Of a stretch of 64,000 bases of DNA, positions 47,951 to 60,120 are shown piece by piece. The notes beneath the pieces are model-generated. The model was not told the DNA's origin. It saw nothing but the letters and a program-made list of their open reading frames with translations, and ran no database searches. Made by a program: the position numbers and the translations under genes. The stretch covers positions 356,070,591 through 356,134,590 of the forward strand of contig NC_073693.1 of assembly GCF_029784155.1 (NCBI RefSeq), written 5' to 3'. Every line of letters starts with the position of its first letter. Within the stretch, counting starts at the first letter, position 1. The DNA comes from Uranotaenia lowii (taxonomy: Eukaryota; Arthropoda; Insecta; Diptera; Culicidae).

Positions 47951-48600
47951 TTTGTAAACAAATGGCACTTATAACAACCGATACTTTGAGACGATTTATC
48001 ACTTAGCTTTTCTTCGTAGCACATGTACTCGAATAGTAACGAGTTTGATAGAGGTTTTCTCCACGAATGAACTGTCCGACCGTATTTAAAATACCATAAA
48101 ACACATTAAAAACAGATAAATTAAGAGCAGTTGAACTATCCGTTCTTTTGCATTACAGAGTTACCAGAGACAATACTATAACTGATGATAACTGGTTTAT
48201 CACTTGTGTAACACTAAGCAATAAATATGAGAACGCGATGACTTCTCATCCCTTTCCAATGCCGATCAAGATAACTCGGCCGAAATAATTTTCTCTCGGT
48301 CAGTTCTAGTTCCGAGAATATTCTCCGACAAAACTGGAATCGATCGAAAGAACAAACGCACAGAGAGTGCTTATTCTAGCTATTTACGTTGATTCTGCTG
48401 ACTCTCTGCGCCCTTAACCTCATCCAAAATAGTGAGAAATTATCTCTCGTCCGGGAGCGAGAACTTATCCTTAACGTAACAAGAGACGATAAATTTGAAT
48501 CGGAATGCACAACTTATCGCGAGCAAAATTGAAGTTGATGAGCGCTAGTCTAGTGTTCTTGCGGATGCAAATCTCTCTCACGAGTGTTTTGATCGGCAAA
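47951..48600. other. Unassigned sequence between the two retrotransposons
   Basis: No protein match was visible. It may include the 5' UTR of the minus-strand element and other TE debris: it has CTCTCTGCGCCC and TTCTCTCGGTC-like words similar to the insertion at 45,888-46,314. Confidence 0.4.
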
Positions 48601-50330
48601 TTGTATTGGAGGATAACGATTTTTGGATATCCTGGCAATGACTTATCGTAAAAACTCACATCCACCAGCTTGTTGGTGGACTGAGGAAATCGCGCATTTG
48701 CGTGCCAGCGCCTTTGCGCTAGGCGAAACAAGCAGAGAGCACGAACTCAAACACGGCGAGAGACGAGCCATATGCCAACTGGATACTGTTGGAAAGGTTC
48801 TGGAAAAGGTGATCTTGAGGGCGAAGGCAGATTGTCAACAATCAATTCGGCATTTTGGCACAGTCGACGCCATTTGAACTGTCATCGAAACGGCTGATAA
48901 AGCCAGACTCAAGAGGAGAAGAGGGGATCGTTTTTGTGCGGTAGTAATACTGGACGTGCGCAACGCCCTAACAGTGTCAGCTGGGCAGCGATAGCATCTT
49001 CGCTAATAAAAATGAGGATACCGAAATATCTCTGCAAATTGGTTGAAAGCTATTTCCAGAATCGTAAGCTACAATACATGACGAGTGAAGATTTCAGGAA
49101 ATGGATGTTACAGCTGGAGTACCGCAAGGGTCGATACTGGGCCCGGTCCTGTGGAATATTACGTACGATGAGGTGCTGACATTGAGCCTGCCAAAGGGAG
49201 TAAAGATGGTTGGTCTCGCGGACGACTTCGTGCTACCAGCGACGGGTTACTCAACAGAAACCGTCCACCTAAGAGCTTCAGAGGCTGTAGAAGCGGTAGA
49301 GAGCTGGATTCACTCCAAGAGTTTGTAGTTGGCTCACCACAAAACCGAGATGGTCCTGATCAGTCTTGTAAGTGGTCATCAACGTTTGAACTTTTTCGGA
49401 GACATCCACAACACACAGTTCTTGACAATCACGGACAATCGGAGGAGCAAAAAAGCACCCGGCGATGCAGAGCGGCGGTTTTTTTTTTCCACAGGTGAGA
49501 GTGAATAGAAAAGATTGCGTTTGCTTATTCAGTCTGTAGGTTCTGCTGCGTGATAGAGATAAACGACGTCGTAAACTGTCAGGAGTTTTGGTGGTTTGAC
49601 CATAAAATCATCGCTCTCGTGTACCAAAACACGAAATTTCGTTCGACAATCATACATATAGAAGAATGAATGTCGTTTCGTCTGATGGTAGTCGACTGTT
49701 TCGCAAGTGTTTGGTCGCCCTCGTTTCATGGCACGAACAATGAAACTGATAAAAGCAGGCTGTGCGACTGTCAGAGAAACGGACGGCCGGCTCAGCTTTA
49801 AAAACCACGTTGAGTATGTGTGCAAGAATGTGGCAACAGCAACGGTCGCACTTACGAGGATTATGGTGATCAACTCGGGGATCCGAAGTAATCAGCAGAG
49901 GATAATTTCGAGTGTGGTTTCGTCTATCCTTCGGTATGGAAATCCGGTCTTAATACCCTGTGATTAGTCGGAGGCTGCATGCATTGTAGGAGTCATGCCT
50001 ATCTCGGTTTTGTTGATGGAGGACTCCTATTGCTACGAAAATAGAGGCACGCTAAACGTAAGAACTCCATGGCCAACCGGCAGCAGCTGTGGGACGACTC
50101 TGAAAAGGAAGGTGGGAGACACCCGACGAGAAGATAGCCTCAGCCGGTCAGGATGATATTTAATTTAAATATGTACTTTTAAGCGAGTGTTGCATGACTA
50201 GCCTGACTAGCATGACTTCCGAAGTATTGTCTTAGGGCAGTTACCGGTTTCGGATATGGTCTGAGGCCTCAGGTGGAGCTTAGGGCGTATGTATGTATAT
50301 ACGGATGAGTATATATACTAGTCGACCCAT
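48600..50330 (+). pseudogene. R1-clade non-LTR retrotransposon remnant
   Basis: Fragments of a single ORF2 occur in order on the plus strand. The first is WWTEEIAHLRASAF (linker before the RT, about 48,675). Then come QLDTVGKVLEKVI (48,775), SVSWAAIASSLIKMRIPKYL (48,975), VTAGVPQGSILGPVLW (49,107) and VGLADDFVL with the catalytic ADD (49,212). LSFKNHVEYVC and SSVVSSILRYG follow near 49,790-49,940, and a C-terminal QQLWDDSEK near 50,085. The GVPQGSILGP/ADD combination with this linker is typical of R1-type elements. Multiple frameshifts, deletions and an insertion (49,479-49,731) make it dead. R1 elements classically target 28S rDNA, but no rDNA is visible here, so it is either a non-rDNA R1 relative or a displaced copy. 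Confidence 0.85.
49479..49731 (-). pseudogene. Poly-A-ended retroposed fragment inside the R1 remnant
   Basis: On the minus strand, a 66-codon frame begins MKRGRPNTCETVDYHQTKRH and ends YLYHAAEPTD. It is followed by ~40 bp and a run of ten A (T10 at 49,479-49,488 on plus). R1-type sequence resumes on either side. The layout is that of a truncated 3' end of an mRNA or retroelement, reverse transcribed and inserted. The source protein is not recognised. Confidence 0.45.
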
Positions 50331-50440
50331 TGGTTCCATGGACTCAGATTAGTTCTGGGAAGACTCGGTACTAGAAGTGCCTTGGTACCAATTCGTAAAA
50401 TCCCTTCTTTGATTCTACCACCAAGGTAGCCAAAAAAAAA

Positions 50441-50462
50441 ACACACACACACACGCACACAA
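50441..50462. repeat. (AC)n microsatellite
   Basis: A short AC dinucleotide run with one GC interruption, preceded by A9-10. It may be the tail of the inserted retrotransposon sequence. Confidence 0.9.
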
Positions 50463-50519
50463 CTTCGGAACCGCAAGTCAGCAAAAGACAAAAATAAGTT
50501 TTTTGGAAAACCTGTTAAA

Positions 50520-51440
50520 ACCTGCCGTTTTTGAGATTCAAGGGTAGTGATGTGAAATATTAATTGAAATAACTCCATAAATATATATGTGCCTTTTTCA
50601 ATCAATTTTCATTTTTATTAAAAACCGCGAGCAATATTGAATTCTGAGAAAAAAGGTAAAATTTTTTTTTATTATTTATCCCTGTTTAACGGAAATTCGT
50701 GAATTTTAAGATTTTCTAAGCATAAATCAAAACGTATTGCATTGGTTCTCTGAAACAAAAATGTTTAGGCAAACTCTGAATCGTTTATTGAAAGAAGGAG
50801 AATTAACAGATTCATAATCAGTTTTCAGTTTTCATGCAGGTATAAAGGATGATTAGGATCAATTTATCAATGGTCGATTAAACTCAAACCTGATAAATTT
50901 TTTGATATTACCACATACGATATTACCGAAACAAGATTATATTGACAAAATTGACCAAACAAATTGAACAAAAAATAAAAAATAAACTGTTCTACTGTGT
51001 TCTCGATTGTCAATTCACTAGTTTTTCTTTTTGTTGGTTATTTTTCTTCATTTTGGCAATTTTTCCTGCTCTTTTGGTAATCAGCTGAGAAAACGCAGAT
51101 CAATAATTCTATAATATTTGTGTTAAAGTTGTGTGCACAGTGTTTAGTTTGATTTCAATTTCAAACATCGAGCAATCGTAAACTTTTTAATATCTGTTCA
51201 TTAATCATGTAGTTTCCCAATCTCTGCTGCGATGAAGTTTTTCAATTGAAGTCCTTAATTTACGTCCAACAACTCTCATCGGCTTGCTAACACTTGTTCG
51301 CCACCCCTTCTGCCGGGGGGTACGAAAACATCCCCAAAACAATACATTTATTAACCAGTTGGACACTCCATTTGGACCGGTCATTAAATTCCACTTCAGT
51401 ACCCTCAACTAGTCATTAGTACCGATGGTAGAGAAATTAA
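50520..51440. other. Spacer block H and start of block I, copy 2
   Basis: 50,540-51,150 is a diverged match to 19,030-19,480. From about 51,150 identity with 19,490 onward becomes high. No gene seen. Confidence 0.7.
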
Positions 51441-51447
51441 AATACCA

Positions 51448-51526
51448 CTCTCTCTCTATCCCTCTCACTTTTCACTTGGGTTCGAATGGGTTGGAGGGAG
51501 AAAAACAACAACTAAATTTATAAAAG
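51448..51526 (+). promoter_or_regulatory. Candidate core promoter (CT-repeat plus TATA box), copy 2
   Basis: A CTCTCTCTCT tract at 51,448-51,457 and TATAAAAG at 51,519-51,526, 161 bp before the ATG of the paralogous ORF. Conserved with 19,793-19,873. Confidence 0.4.
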
Positions 51527-51679
51527 CACAAAATCTCGGGACCTCTTGAAAGTTTTCCCTTTTTCACACAACAGCAACTGCAATAATTGTTCGGATAAAG
51601 GAGGCACTCTCATACTTCAGATCACGAGAACTGAGTGTAGTCGTCCTTAGGGAACGCATTAAAGGATGCTGCAGAAAAT

Positions 51680-52018
51680 ATGAATCGCATCGTGTTTCCA
51701 CTTCCATTTCCACTTCTGGGGAGCGCTGATGATAGGATTTGTTGCCCTCACGCCCTGCACATAGTAAAGTATTATTTTTTCCCTCAACCTACTTTAGCTT
51801 TTCTTGTTCTACAGAAAGTTAGAGAGTGCGGTAGTCCAATCGAAAGTGCATTAAAGCTTTTCACAGACATCATTTATTTTGCAAACGTGGCATCCATCCA
51901 TTCATCTGTTCGTCCGGTACTTTCGGGATTAAAATCCGAAAGAAAACAGGCAGTTGGTGTAGAGAGATGGAGCGGAAATCCTTTTCCGGACATTAAGAAA
52001 AATGTACGCAGCGATTAG
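51680..52018 (+). CDS. Candidate small protein, 112 aa, function unknown (copy 2)
   Basis: This frame encodes exactly the same 112 residues as 20,028-20,366, with three synonymous substitutions. It sits in the same context: TATA upstream and AATAAA at 52,593-52,598 downstream. Nothing in the sequence names a function. If real, the locus carries two copies of the gene separated by about 31.7 kb. Confidence 0.4.
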   Translation: MNRIVFPLPFPLLGSADDRICCPHALHIVKYYFFPQPTLAFLVLQKVRECGSPIESALKLFTDIIYFANVASIHSSVRPVLSGLKSERKQAVGVERWSGNPFPDIKKNVRSD

Positions 52019-52592
52019 CCATCTCCGGCAAACGTCAGTTTGGCGAAAGGATTTTCTACTTCGTTCTTTTTTCCCCGACCGAGTTTGCTAAATCTCACCG
52101 AGAACATCCACTTCAGGATATGGCGAGCGAATGCATTTCCATCAAGCCACTTTCGAAGAAGAAGGGGATGCGGATTTCACTTGTTTGCGTTTTGAGAACC
52201 AGTCGACCATTATAGCCCGATGATGATAGTGTAGTGGGTACTGAACGAAGGAATAATATTTCATCATTGAGTGAAACGCCAACGATCTGCTAAGAACCTT
52301 CCATCATCGAGTGGCATTCCGATGGAGGAGGATAAGTTCCGGGAACCAGTATCCTGGATGTGCAAGTTTCTCGCCATGAAACGCTAGAAAATGATGATTA
52401 AATCCTCATTTTTCCTTCTAAACCACCTGGCGCGTTGCGATTTAGCTGGAATAACCAGCTCTAGGTGGAGCATAATGAGTAACCGAGACGATAATACCAC
52501 CACGTGCTTCCCGGAGAATGGACCGGTCGCAAGATAATACCTTGGTGTTCGAAAGCGTGGGACACTTCCGAGAAAATCCTTTTATCATTGGG

Positions 52593-52598
52593 AATAAA
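52593..52598 (+). terminator. Possible polyadenylation signal AATAAA (copy 2)
   Basis: Conserved counterpart of 20,941-20,946. Weak on its own. Confidence 0.25.
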
Positions 52599-52689
52599 GC
52601 ATCACACTATGTCAGCATCAAAGTATGGAAAAATGTTTCAATACTACAAATGACAACATACAAACAAAAGCGAGTCGTTGAAAAAATCT

Positions 52690-53690
52690 ACTATCGCAAT
52701 CGACAAACGACAATCGACAATCAACAATCAACAATCGACAATAGACAATTGACAATCGACAATCGACAAACAATGATCAACAACCGGCAATCGACAAATA
52801 CAATCAAAAATCGACAATCAACAATCCACAATCCACAATCCACAATCGACAATCGACAATCGACAATCGACAATCGATAATCGACAATCGACAATCGACA
52901 ATCGACAATCGACAATCGACAATCGACAATCGACAAACGACAAACGACAATCGACAATCGACAAACGACAAACGACAAACGACAAACGACAATCGACAAT
53001 CGACAATCGACAATCGACAATCGACAATCGACAAACGACAAACGACAAACGACAATCGACAATCGACAAACGACAAACGACAAACGACAAACGACAAACG
53101 ACAAACGACAAACGACAAACGACAAACGACAAACGACAAACGACAAACGACAAACGACAAACGACAAACGACAAACGACAAACGACAAACGACAAACGAC
53201 AAACGACAAACGACAAGCGACAAACGACAAACGACAAACGACAAACGACAAACGACAAACGACAAACGACAAACGACAAACGACAAACGACAAACGACAA
53301 TCGAAAATCGACAATCGACAATCGACAATCAACAATCGACAATTGACAATGACAATCAGAATAAACAATCGATGAACGACAAACGACAATGGACAAACGA
53401 GAATTGACAATTGACAATCGACAATCGACAGTCAGCGATCGACAGTCAGCGATCGACAATCGACGATCGACAATCGACATTTGACAATCGATAATAATCG
53501 ACTATCGACAATCGACAATCGACAATCGACAATCGACAAATCGACAATCGACAATCAACAATCGACAATCGACAAACGACAATTGTCAATCGAAAATTGA
53601 AAATTGAAAATTGACAATCGGCAATCAGCATTCGACAACCGAGAATAGACAATTGACAAACGAAAATTGACAATCGAGATGCATCATTAG
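52690..53690. repeat. 7-bp satellite, copy 2, with ACAAACG core
   Basis: Same family as 21,041-22,020, and the edges share ACAATCG units. The centre (about 53,030-53,299) is almost pure ACAAACG, a variant that is only sporadic in copy 1. Frames are 7-residue repeats and not genes. Confidence 0.96.
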
Positions 53691-54295
53691 ATTCGAGGCT
53701 ATGAATTATCTTAATAGTCCTTTAATATTAGTAACAATCTATCCAATTTCCTGTACGTACAGTTATTAAATTCCTGTAGAAATAAAACATTGTAACAACA
53801 ATCAAATTCCAGCTAACAATGCCCCGCAGTAGCAGTTCTGAAATCAAAACTGGAAGTAACACCAGGAGCTGGGCCCCGTGTCGGAAATTTAATTCAAAAC
53901 TAATCCACCGTGAAATTCATTCATTAAAGCATCAGTGAGCCCCGCACCCATTTCATTCGGCCACCCCCCAACTAGAAAAATGTTTCATTTTCCCATCGTT
54001 CCGGGAAATGGGAAACAGGAATGTTGTTTGACGAAGAAATTAACGTCTCTTCGCGCGATCATTTCGACGGAGACGAGGCCAAAAACGGGCAGCAAATCTA
54101 GGGAGAAGACGACACATTTTCAAACGCTTTGATTTGCTGTCTTCTTCGGCTTTTAACTTCCGTTCGAATCAAAGACAAGCCCATTTTCTAGCTTCCAGCT
54201 AGAGATGAATGACAAACAAATAATCGCTTAATGCCGATCCAGCAAATTTGAATATCTATAGAAGTTTCTCCAATAATAAAGTTTTTCATCGTTTT
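53691..54295. repeat. Block K, copy 2
   Basis: Near-identical to 22,021-22,620. It then joins directly to satellite that corresponds to about 23,212, skipping ~590 bp found in copies 1 and 3. Confidence 0.9.
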
Positions 54296-54595
54296 TAATA
54301 CAAAAATAATACAAAAATATCACTAAAATAACACAAAATAGACACAAAAATGTCAGAAAAATGACAAAAAAATGAAACAAAAACGACACAGGAATGTCAA
54401 AAATGATAAAATTTACACAAAAAAAAAAAAACATAACACAAAAATGACACTAAAATGACACAAAAAAGACCCAAAAATGAAACAATAATAACTCAAAAAT
54501 GACACTAAAATGACACAAAAATTACACAAAAATGACACAAAAATGACACAAAGATGACACAAAAATGACACAAAAATGACACAAAAATGACATAA
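54296..54595. repeat. 11-bp satellite flank of array 4
   Basis: Diverged ACACAAAAATG units matching 23,212-23,560 in order, including the same poly-A-bearing unit (AAAAAAAAAAAACATAACAC). Confidence 0.9.
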
Positions 54596-57500
54596 ATGAC
54601 AAAAAATGACAAAAAATGACAAAAAGTGACAAAAATGACAAAAATTACAAAAATGACAAAAATAATAAAAATGACAAAAATGACACAAATGACAAAAATG
54701 ACAAAAATGACAAAAATGACAAAAATGACAAAAATGACAAAAATGACAAAAATGACAAAAATGACAAAAATGACAAAAATGACAAAAATGACAAAAATGA
54801 CAAAAATGACAAAAATGACAAAAATGACAAAAATGACAAAAATGACAAAAATGACAAAAATGACAAAAATGACAAAAATGACAAAAATGACAAAAATGAC
54901 AAAAATGACAAAAAAGACAAAAATGACAAAAATGACAAAAATGACAAAAATGACAAAAATGACAAAAATGACAAAAATGACAAAAATGACAAAAATGACA
55001 AAAATGACAAAAATGACAAAAATGACAAAAATGACAAAAATGACAAAAATGACAAAAATGACAAAAATGACAAAAATGACAAAAATGACAAAAATGACAA
55101 AAATGACAAAAATGACAAAAATGACAAAAATGACAAAAATGACAAAAATGACAAAAATGACAAAAATGACAAAAATGACAAAAATGACAAAAATGACAAA
55201 AATGACAAAAATGACAAAAATGACAAAAATGACAAAAATGACAAATATGACAAAAATGACAAAAATGACAAAAATGACAAAAATGACAAAAATGACAAAA
55301 ATGACAAAAATGACAAAAATGACAAAAATGACAAAAATGACAAAAATGACAAAAATGACAAAAATGACAAAAATGACAAAAATGACAAAAATGACAAAAA
55401 TGACAAAAATGACAAAAATGACAAAAATGACAAAAATGAAAAAAATGAAAAAAATGACAAAAATGACAAAAATGACAAAAATGACAAAAATGACAAAAAT
55501 AACAAAAATAACAAAAATAACAAAAATGACAAAAATGACAAAAATGACAAAAATGACAAAAATGACAAAAATGACAAAAATGACAAAAATGACAAAAATG
55601 ACAAAAATGACAAAAATGACAAAAATGACAAAAATGACAAAAATGACAAAAATGACAAAAATGACAAAAATGACAAAAATGACAAAAATGACAAAAATGA
55701 CAAAAATGACAAAAATGACAAAAATGACAAAAATGACAAAAATGACAAAAATGACAAAAATGACAAAAATGACAAAAATGACAAAAATGACAAAAATGAC
55801 AAAAATGACAAAAATGAAAAAAATGACAAAAATGACAAAAATGACAAAAATGACAAAAATGACAAAAATGACAAAAATGACAAAAATGACAAAAATGACA
55901 AAAATGACAAAAATGACAAAAATGACAAAAATGACAAAAATGACAAAAATGACAAAAATGACAAAAATGACAAAAATGACAAAAATGACAAAAATGACAA
56001 AAATGACAAAAATGACAAAAATGACAAAAATGACAAAAATGACAAAAATGACAAAAATGACAAAAATGACAAAAATGACAAAAATGACAAAAATGACAAA
56101 AATGACAAAAATGACAAAAATGACAAAAATGACAAAAATGACAAAAATGACAAAAATGACAAAAATGACAAAAATGACAAAAATGACAAAAATGACAAAA
56201 ATGACAAAAATGACAAAAATGACAAAAATGACAAAAATGACAAAAATGACAAAAATGACAAAAATGACAAAAATGACAAAAATGACAAAAATGACAAAAA
56301 TGACAAAAATGACAAAAATGACAAAAATGACAAAAATGACAAAAATGACAAAAATGACAAAAATGACAAAAATGACAAAAATGACAAAAATGACAAAAAT
56401 GACAAAAATGACAAAAATGACAAAAATGACAAAAATGACAAAAATGACAAAAATGACAAAAATGACAAAAATTACAAAAATGACAAAAATGACAAAAATG
56501 ACAAAAATGACAAAAATGACAAAAATGACAAAAATGACAAAAATGACAAAAATGACAAAAATGAAAAAAATGAAAAAAATGACAAAAATGACAAAAATGA
56601 CAAAAATGACAAAAATGACAAAAATGACAAAAATGACAAAAATGACAAAAATGACAAAAATGACAAAAATGACAAAAATGACAAAAATGACAAAAATGAC
56701 AAAAATGACAAAAATGACAAAAATGACAAAAATGACAAAAATGACAAAAATGACAAAAATAACAAAAATAACAAAAATAACAAAAATGACAAAAATGACA
56801 AAAATGACAAAAATGACAAAAATGACAAAAATGACAAAAATGACAAAAATGACAAAAATGACAAAAATGACAAAAATGACAAAAATGACAAAAATGACAA
56901 AAATGACAAAAATGACAAAAATGACAAAAATGACAAAAATGACAAAAATGACAGAAATGACAAAAATGACAAAAATGACAAAAATGACAAAAATGACAAA
57001 AATGACAAAAATGACAAAAATGACAAAAATGACAAAAATGACAAAAATGACAAAAATGACAAAAATGACAAAAATGACAAAAATGACAAAAATGACAAAA
57101 ATGACAAAAATGACAAAAATGACAAAAATGACAAAAATGACAAAAATGACAAAAATGACAAAAATAACAAAAATGACAAAAATGACAAAAATGGAAAAAA
57201 GACAAAAATGACAAAAATGACAAAAATGACAAAAATGACAAAAATGACAAAAATGACAAAAATGACAAAAATGACAAAAATGACAAAAATGACAAAAATG
57301 ACAAAAATGACAAAAATGACAAAAATGACAAAAATGACAAAAATGACAACAATGACAAAAATGACCAAAATGACAAAATTGACAATAATGACAATAATGA
57401 CAAAATATGACAAAAATGAAAAAAAATGACAAAAATGACAAAAATGACAAAAATGACAAAAATGACAAAAATGACAAAAATGACAAAAATGACAAAAATG

Positions 57501-58540
57501 ACAAAAATGACAAAAATGACAAAAATGACAAAAATGACAAAAATGACAAAAATGACAAAAATGACAAAAATGACAAAAATGACAAAAATGACAAAAATGA
57601 CAAAAATGACAAAAATGACAAAAATGACAAAAATGACAAAAATGACAAAAATGACAAAAATGACAAAAATGACAAAAATGACAAAAATGACAAAAATGAC
57701 AAAAATGACAAAAATGACAAAAATGACAAAAATGACAAAAATGACAAAAATGACAAAAATGACAAAAATGACAAAAATGACAAAAATGACAAAAATGACA
57801 AAAATGACAAAAATGACAAAAATGACAAAAATGACAAAAATGACAAAAATGACAAAAATGACAAAAATGACAAAAATGACAAAAATGACAAAAATGACAA
57901 AAATGACAAAAATGACAAAAATGACAAAAATGACAAAAATGACAAAAATGACAAAAATGACAAAAATGACAAAAATGACAAAAATGACAAAAATGACAAA
58001 AATGACAAAAATGACAAAAATGACAAAAATGACAAAAATGACAAAAATGACAAAAATGACAAAAATGACAAAAATGACAAAAATGACAAAAATGACAAAA
58101 ATGACAAAAATAACAAAAATGACAAAAATGACAACAATGACAAAAATGACAAAAATGACAAAAATGACAAAAATGACAAAAATGACAAAAATGACAAAAA
58201 TGACAAAAATGACAAAAATGACAAAAATGACAAAAATGACAAAAATGACAAAAATGACAAAAATGACAAAAATGACAAAAATGACAAAAATGACAAAAAT
58301 GACAAAAATGACAAAAATGACAAAAATGACAAAAATGACAAAAATGACAAAAATGACACAAATTGACAAAAGTGACGAAATTGATAAAAATGACGAAATT
58401 GATAAAAATGACAAAAATGCCAGAAATGACAAAAATGACAAAAATGACAAAAGTGACAAAAATGACAAAAATGACAAAAAGACAAAAAGACAAAAAAGAC
58501 AAAAATGACAAAAATGACTAAAATGACAAAAAATTACACA
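54596..58540. repeat. 9-bp satellite (ACAAAAATG)n, array 4
   Basis: About 435 units, roughly twice array 2. The landmarks ATGAAAAAAATGAAAAAA (55,436 and 56,561) and a triplet of ATAACAAAA units (55,501 and 56,761) each occur twice, showing an internal duplication of over 1 kb. A disordered patch lies at 57,340-57,425. The right end matches array 2 (GACGAAATTGATAAAAATGA). Confidence 0.97.
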
Positions 58541-58719
58541 AAAAATACACAAAAAATACACAAAAAATTACACAAAAATGGCACAAAAACTAATCAAAGA
58601 TTTTGTCACCTTGATCGTTTTGGTTTCTTTTGTGTCAATTTTGTTTGATTTTTTTCATTTTTGGGGCATTTATGAGTTATTTTTGTATTCTTGTGTGTAA
58701 TTTTTATTAATTTTAACAT
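58541..58719. other. Spacer between oppositely oriented arrays, copy 2
   Basis: The same spacer as at 25,641-25,794, plus an extra ACACAAAAATGGCAC unit. Confidence 0.8.
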
Positions 58720-58900
58720 TTTTGTCATTTTTGTCATTTTTGTCATTTTTGTCATTTTTGTCATTTTTGTCATTTTTGTCATTTTTGTCATTTTTGTCAT
58801 TTTTGTCATTTTTGTAGTTTTTGTCATTTTTGTCATTTTTGTCATTTTTGTCATTTTTGTCATTTTTGTCATTTTTGTCATTTTTGTCATTTTTGTCATG
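58720..58900. repeat. Reversed 9-bp satellite (TTTTTGTCA)n, copy 2
   Basis: About 20 units against about 53 in copy 1. Same borders, so the difference is array length only. Confidence 0.95.
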
Positions 58901-59234
58901 CTTGTCTGTTTTATCTTTTTTGTCATTTTTTTTTTATTTTTACCATTTTTGTTTTTTTTTAAATTGTGACAAAAGACTATACTGATCCAAAAATGACACA
59001 AAAATGATAAAAAATCGGCACAAAAATGATTGAATGTCACAAATATGAAAAAAATACTCAAATTGAAAATCAAATTACACAACAGTGTTAGAACCGAAAA
59101 CAATCTCATTAAATACAAATCAAAAGTCATGAATTTTTGTTGAATCAATTGTGTCCAAATCGATACTAATTTCTGTAAATAATGCTATGAGAAATTTTAG
59201 AAATGACACAAATGACACTCTTAAATTAACTTTA
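58901..59234. other. Unique flank of reversed satellite, copy 2
   Basis: Matches 26,276-26,614 closely and runs into the assembly gap. No gene seen. Confidence 0.75.
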
Positions 59235-59734
59235 NNNNNNNNNNNNNNNNNNNNNNNNNNNNNNNNNNNNNNNNNNNNNNNNNNNNNNNNNNNNNNNNNN
59301 NNNNNNNNNNNNNNNNNNNNNNNNNNNNNNNNNNNNNNNNNNNNNNNNNNNNNNNNNNNNNNNNNNNNNNNNNNNNNNNNNNNNNNNNNNNNNNNNNNNN
59401 NNNNNNNNNNNNNNNNNNNNNNNNNNNNNNNNNNNNNNNNNNNNNNNNNNNNNNNNNNNNNNNNNNNNNNNNNNNNNNNNNNNNNNNNNNNNNNNNNNNN
59501 NNNNNNNNNNNNNNNNNNNNNNNNNNNNNNNNNNNNNNNNNNNNNNNNNNNNNNNNNNNNNNNNNNNNNNNNNNNNNNNNNNNNNNNNNNNNNNNNNNNN
59601 NNNNNNNNNNNNNNNNNNNNNNNNNNNNNNNNNNNNNNNNNNNNNNNNNNNNNNNNNNNNNNNNNNNNNNNNNNNNNNNNNNNNNNNNNNNNNNNNNNNN
59701 NNNNNNNNNNNNNNNNNNNNNNNNNNNNNNNNNN
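59235..59734. other. Assembly gap (500 N)
   Basis: Exactly 500 N. It begins in the unique flank of copy 2 and ends inside block K of a third copy, so an unknown amount of the repeat unit may be missing. Confidence 0.99.
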
Positions 59735-60120
59735 ACCACCCCTCAACTAGAAAAATGTTTCATTTTTCCATCGTTCCGGGAAATGGGAAACAGGAATGTT
59801 GTTTGACGGAGAAATTAACGTCTCTTCGCACAATCATTTCTAGGGAGAAGACGACACATTTTCAAACGCTTTGATTTGCTGTCTTCTTCGGCTTTTAACT
59901 TCCGTTCGAATCAAAGACAAGCCCATTTTCTAGCTTCCAGCTGGAGATGAATGACAAACAAATAATCGCTTACTGTCGATCCAGCAAATTTGAATATCTA
60001 TAGAAGTTTCTCCAATAATAAAGTTTTTTGTCTCTTAAGGGATAAGGAGCGCTAAGCTTCGATGGCTCCAGAAAAAAGCGTTTGGCACTGATTTCTCTTG
60101 AAAGCAATTTTAAGGAAAGC
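59735..60120. repeat. Block K, partial copy 3
   Basis: Starts at ACCACCCCTCAACTAG, equivalent to about 22,302. It lacks ~40 bp present in copies 1 and 2 (around 59,838). It keeps the TCTCTTAAGGGAT right end that copy 1 has and copy 2 lacks. Confidence 0.88.

Noticed and set aside
48600..50330. R1 element as evidence of ribosomal DNA here
   Set aside because: No 18S/28S sequence is recognisable on either side. The fragment is a degraded remnant in a TE-rich insertion.
21067..53673. Repeated STIDNRQ / RLSIVDC frames in the 7-bp arrays
   Set aside because: Pure products of a 7-bp period translated as 7-residue repeats.
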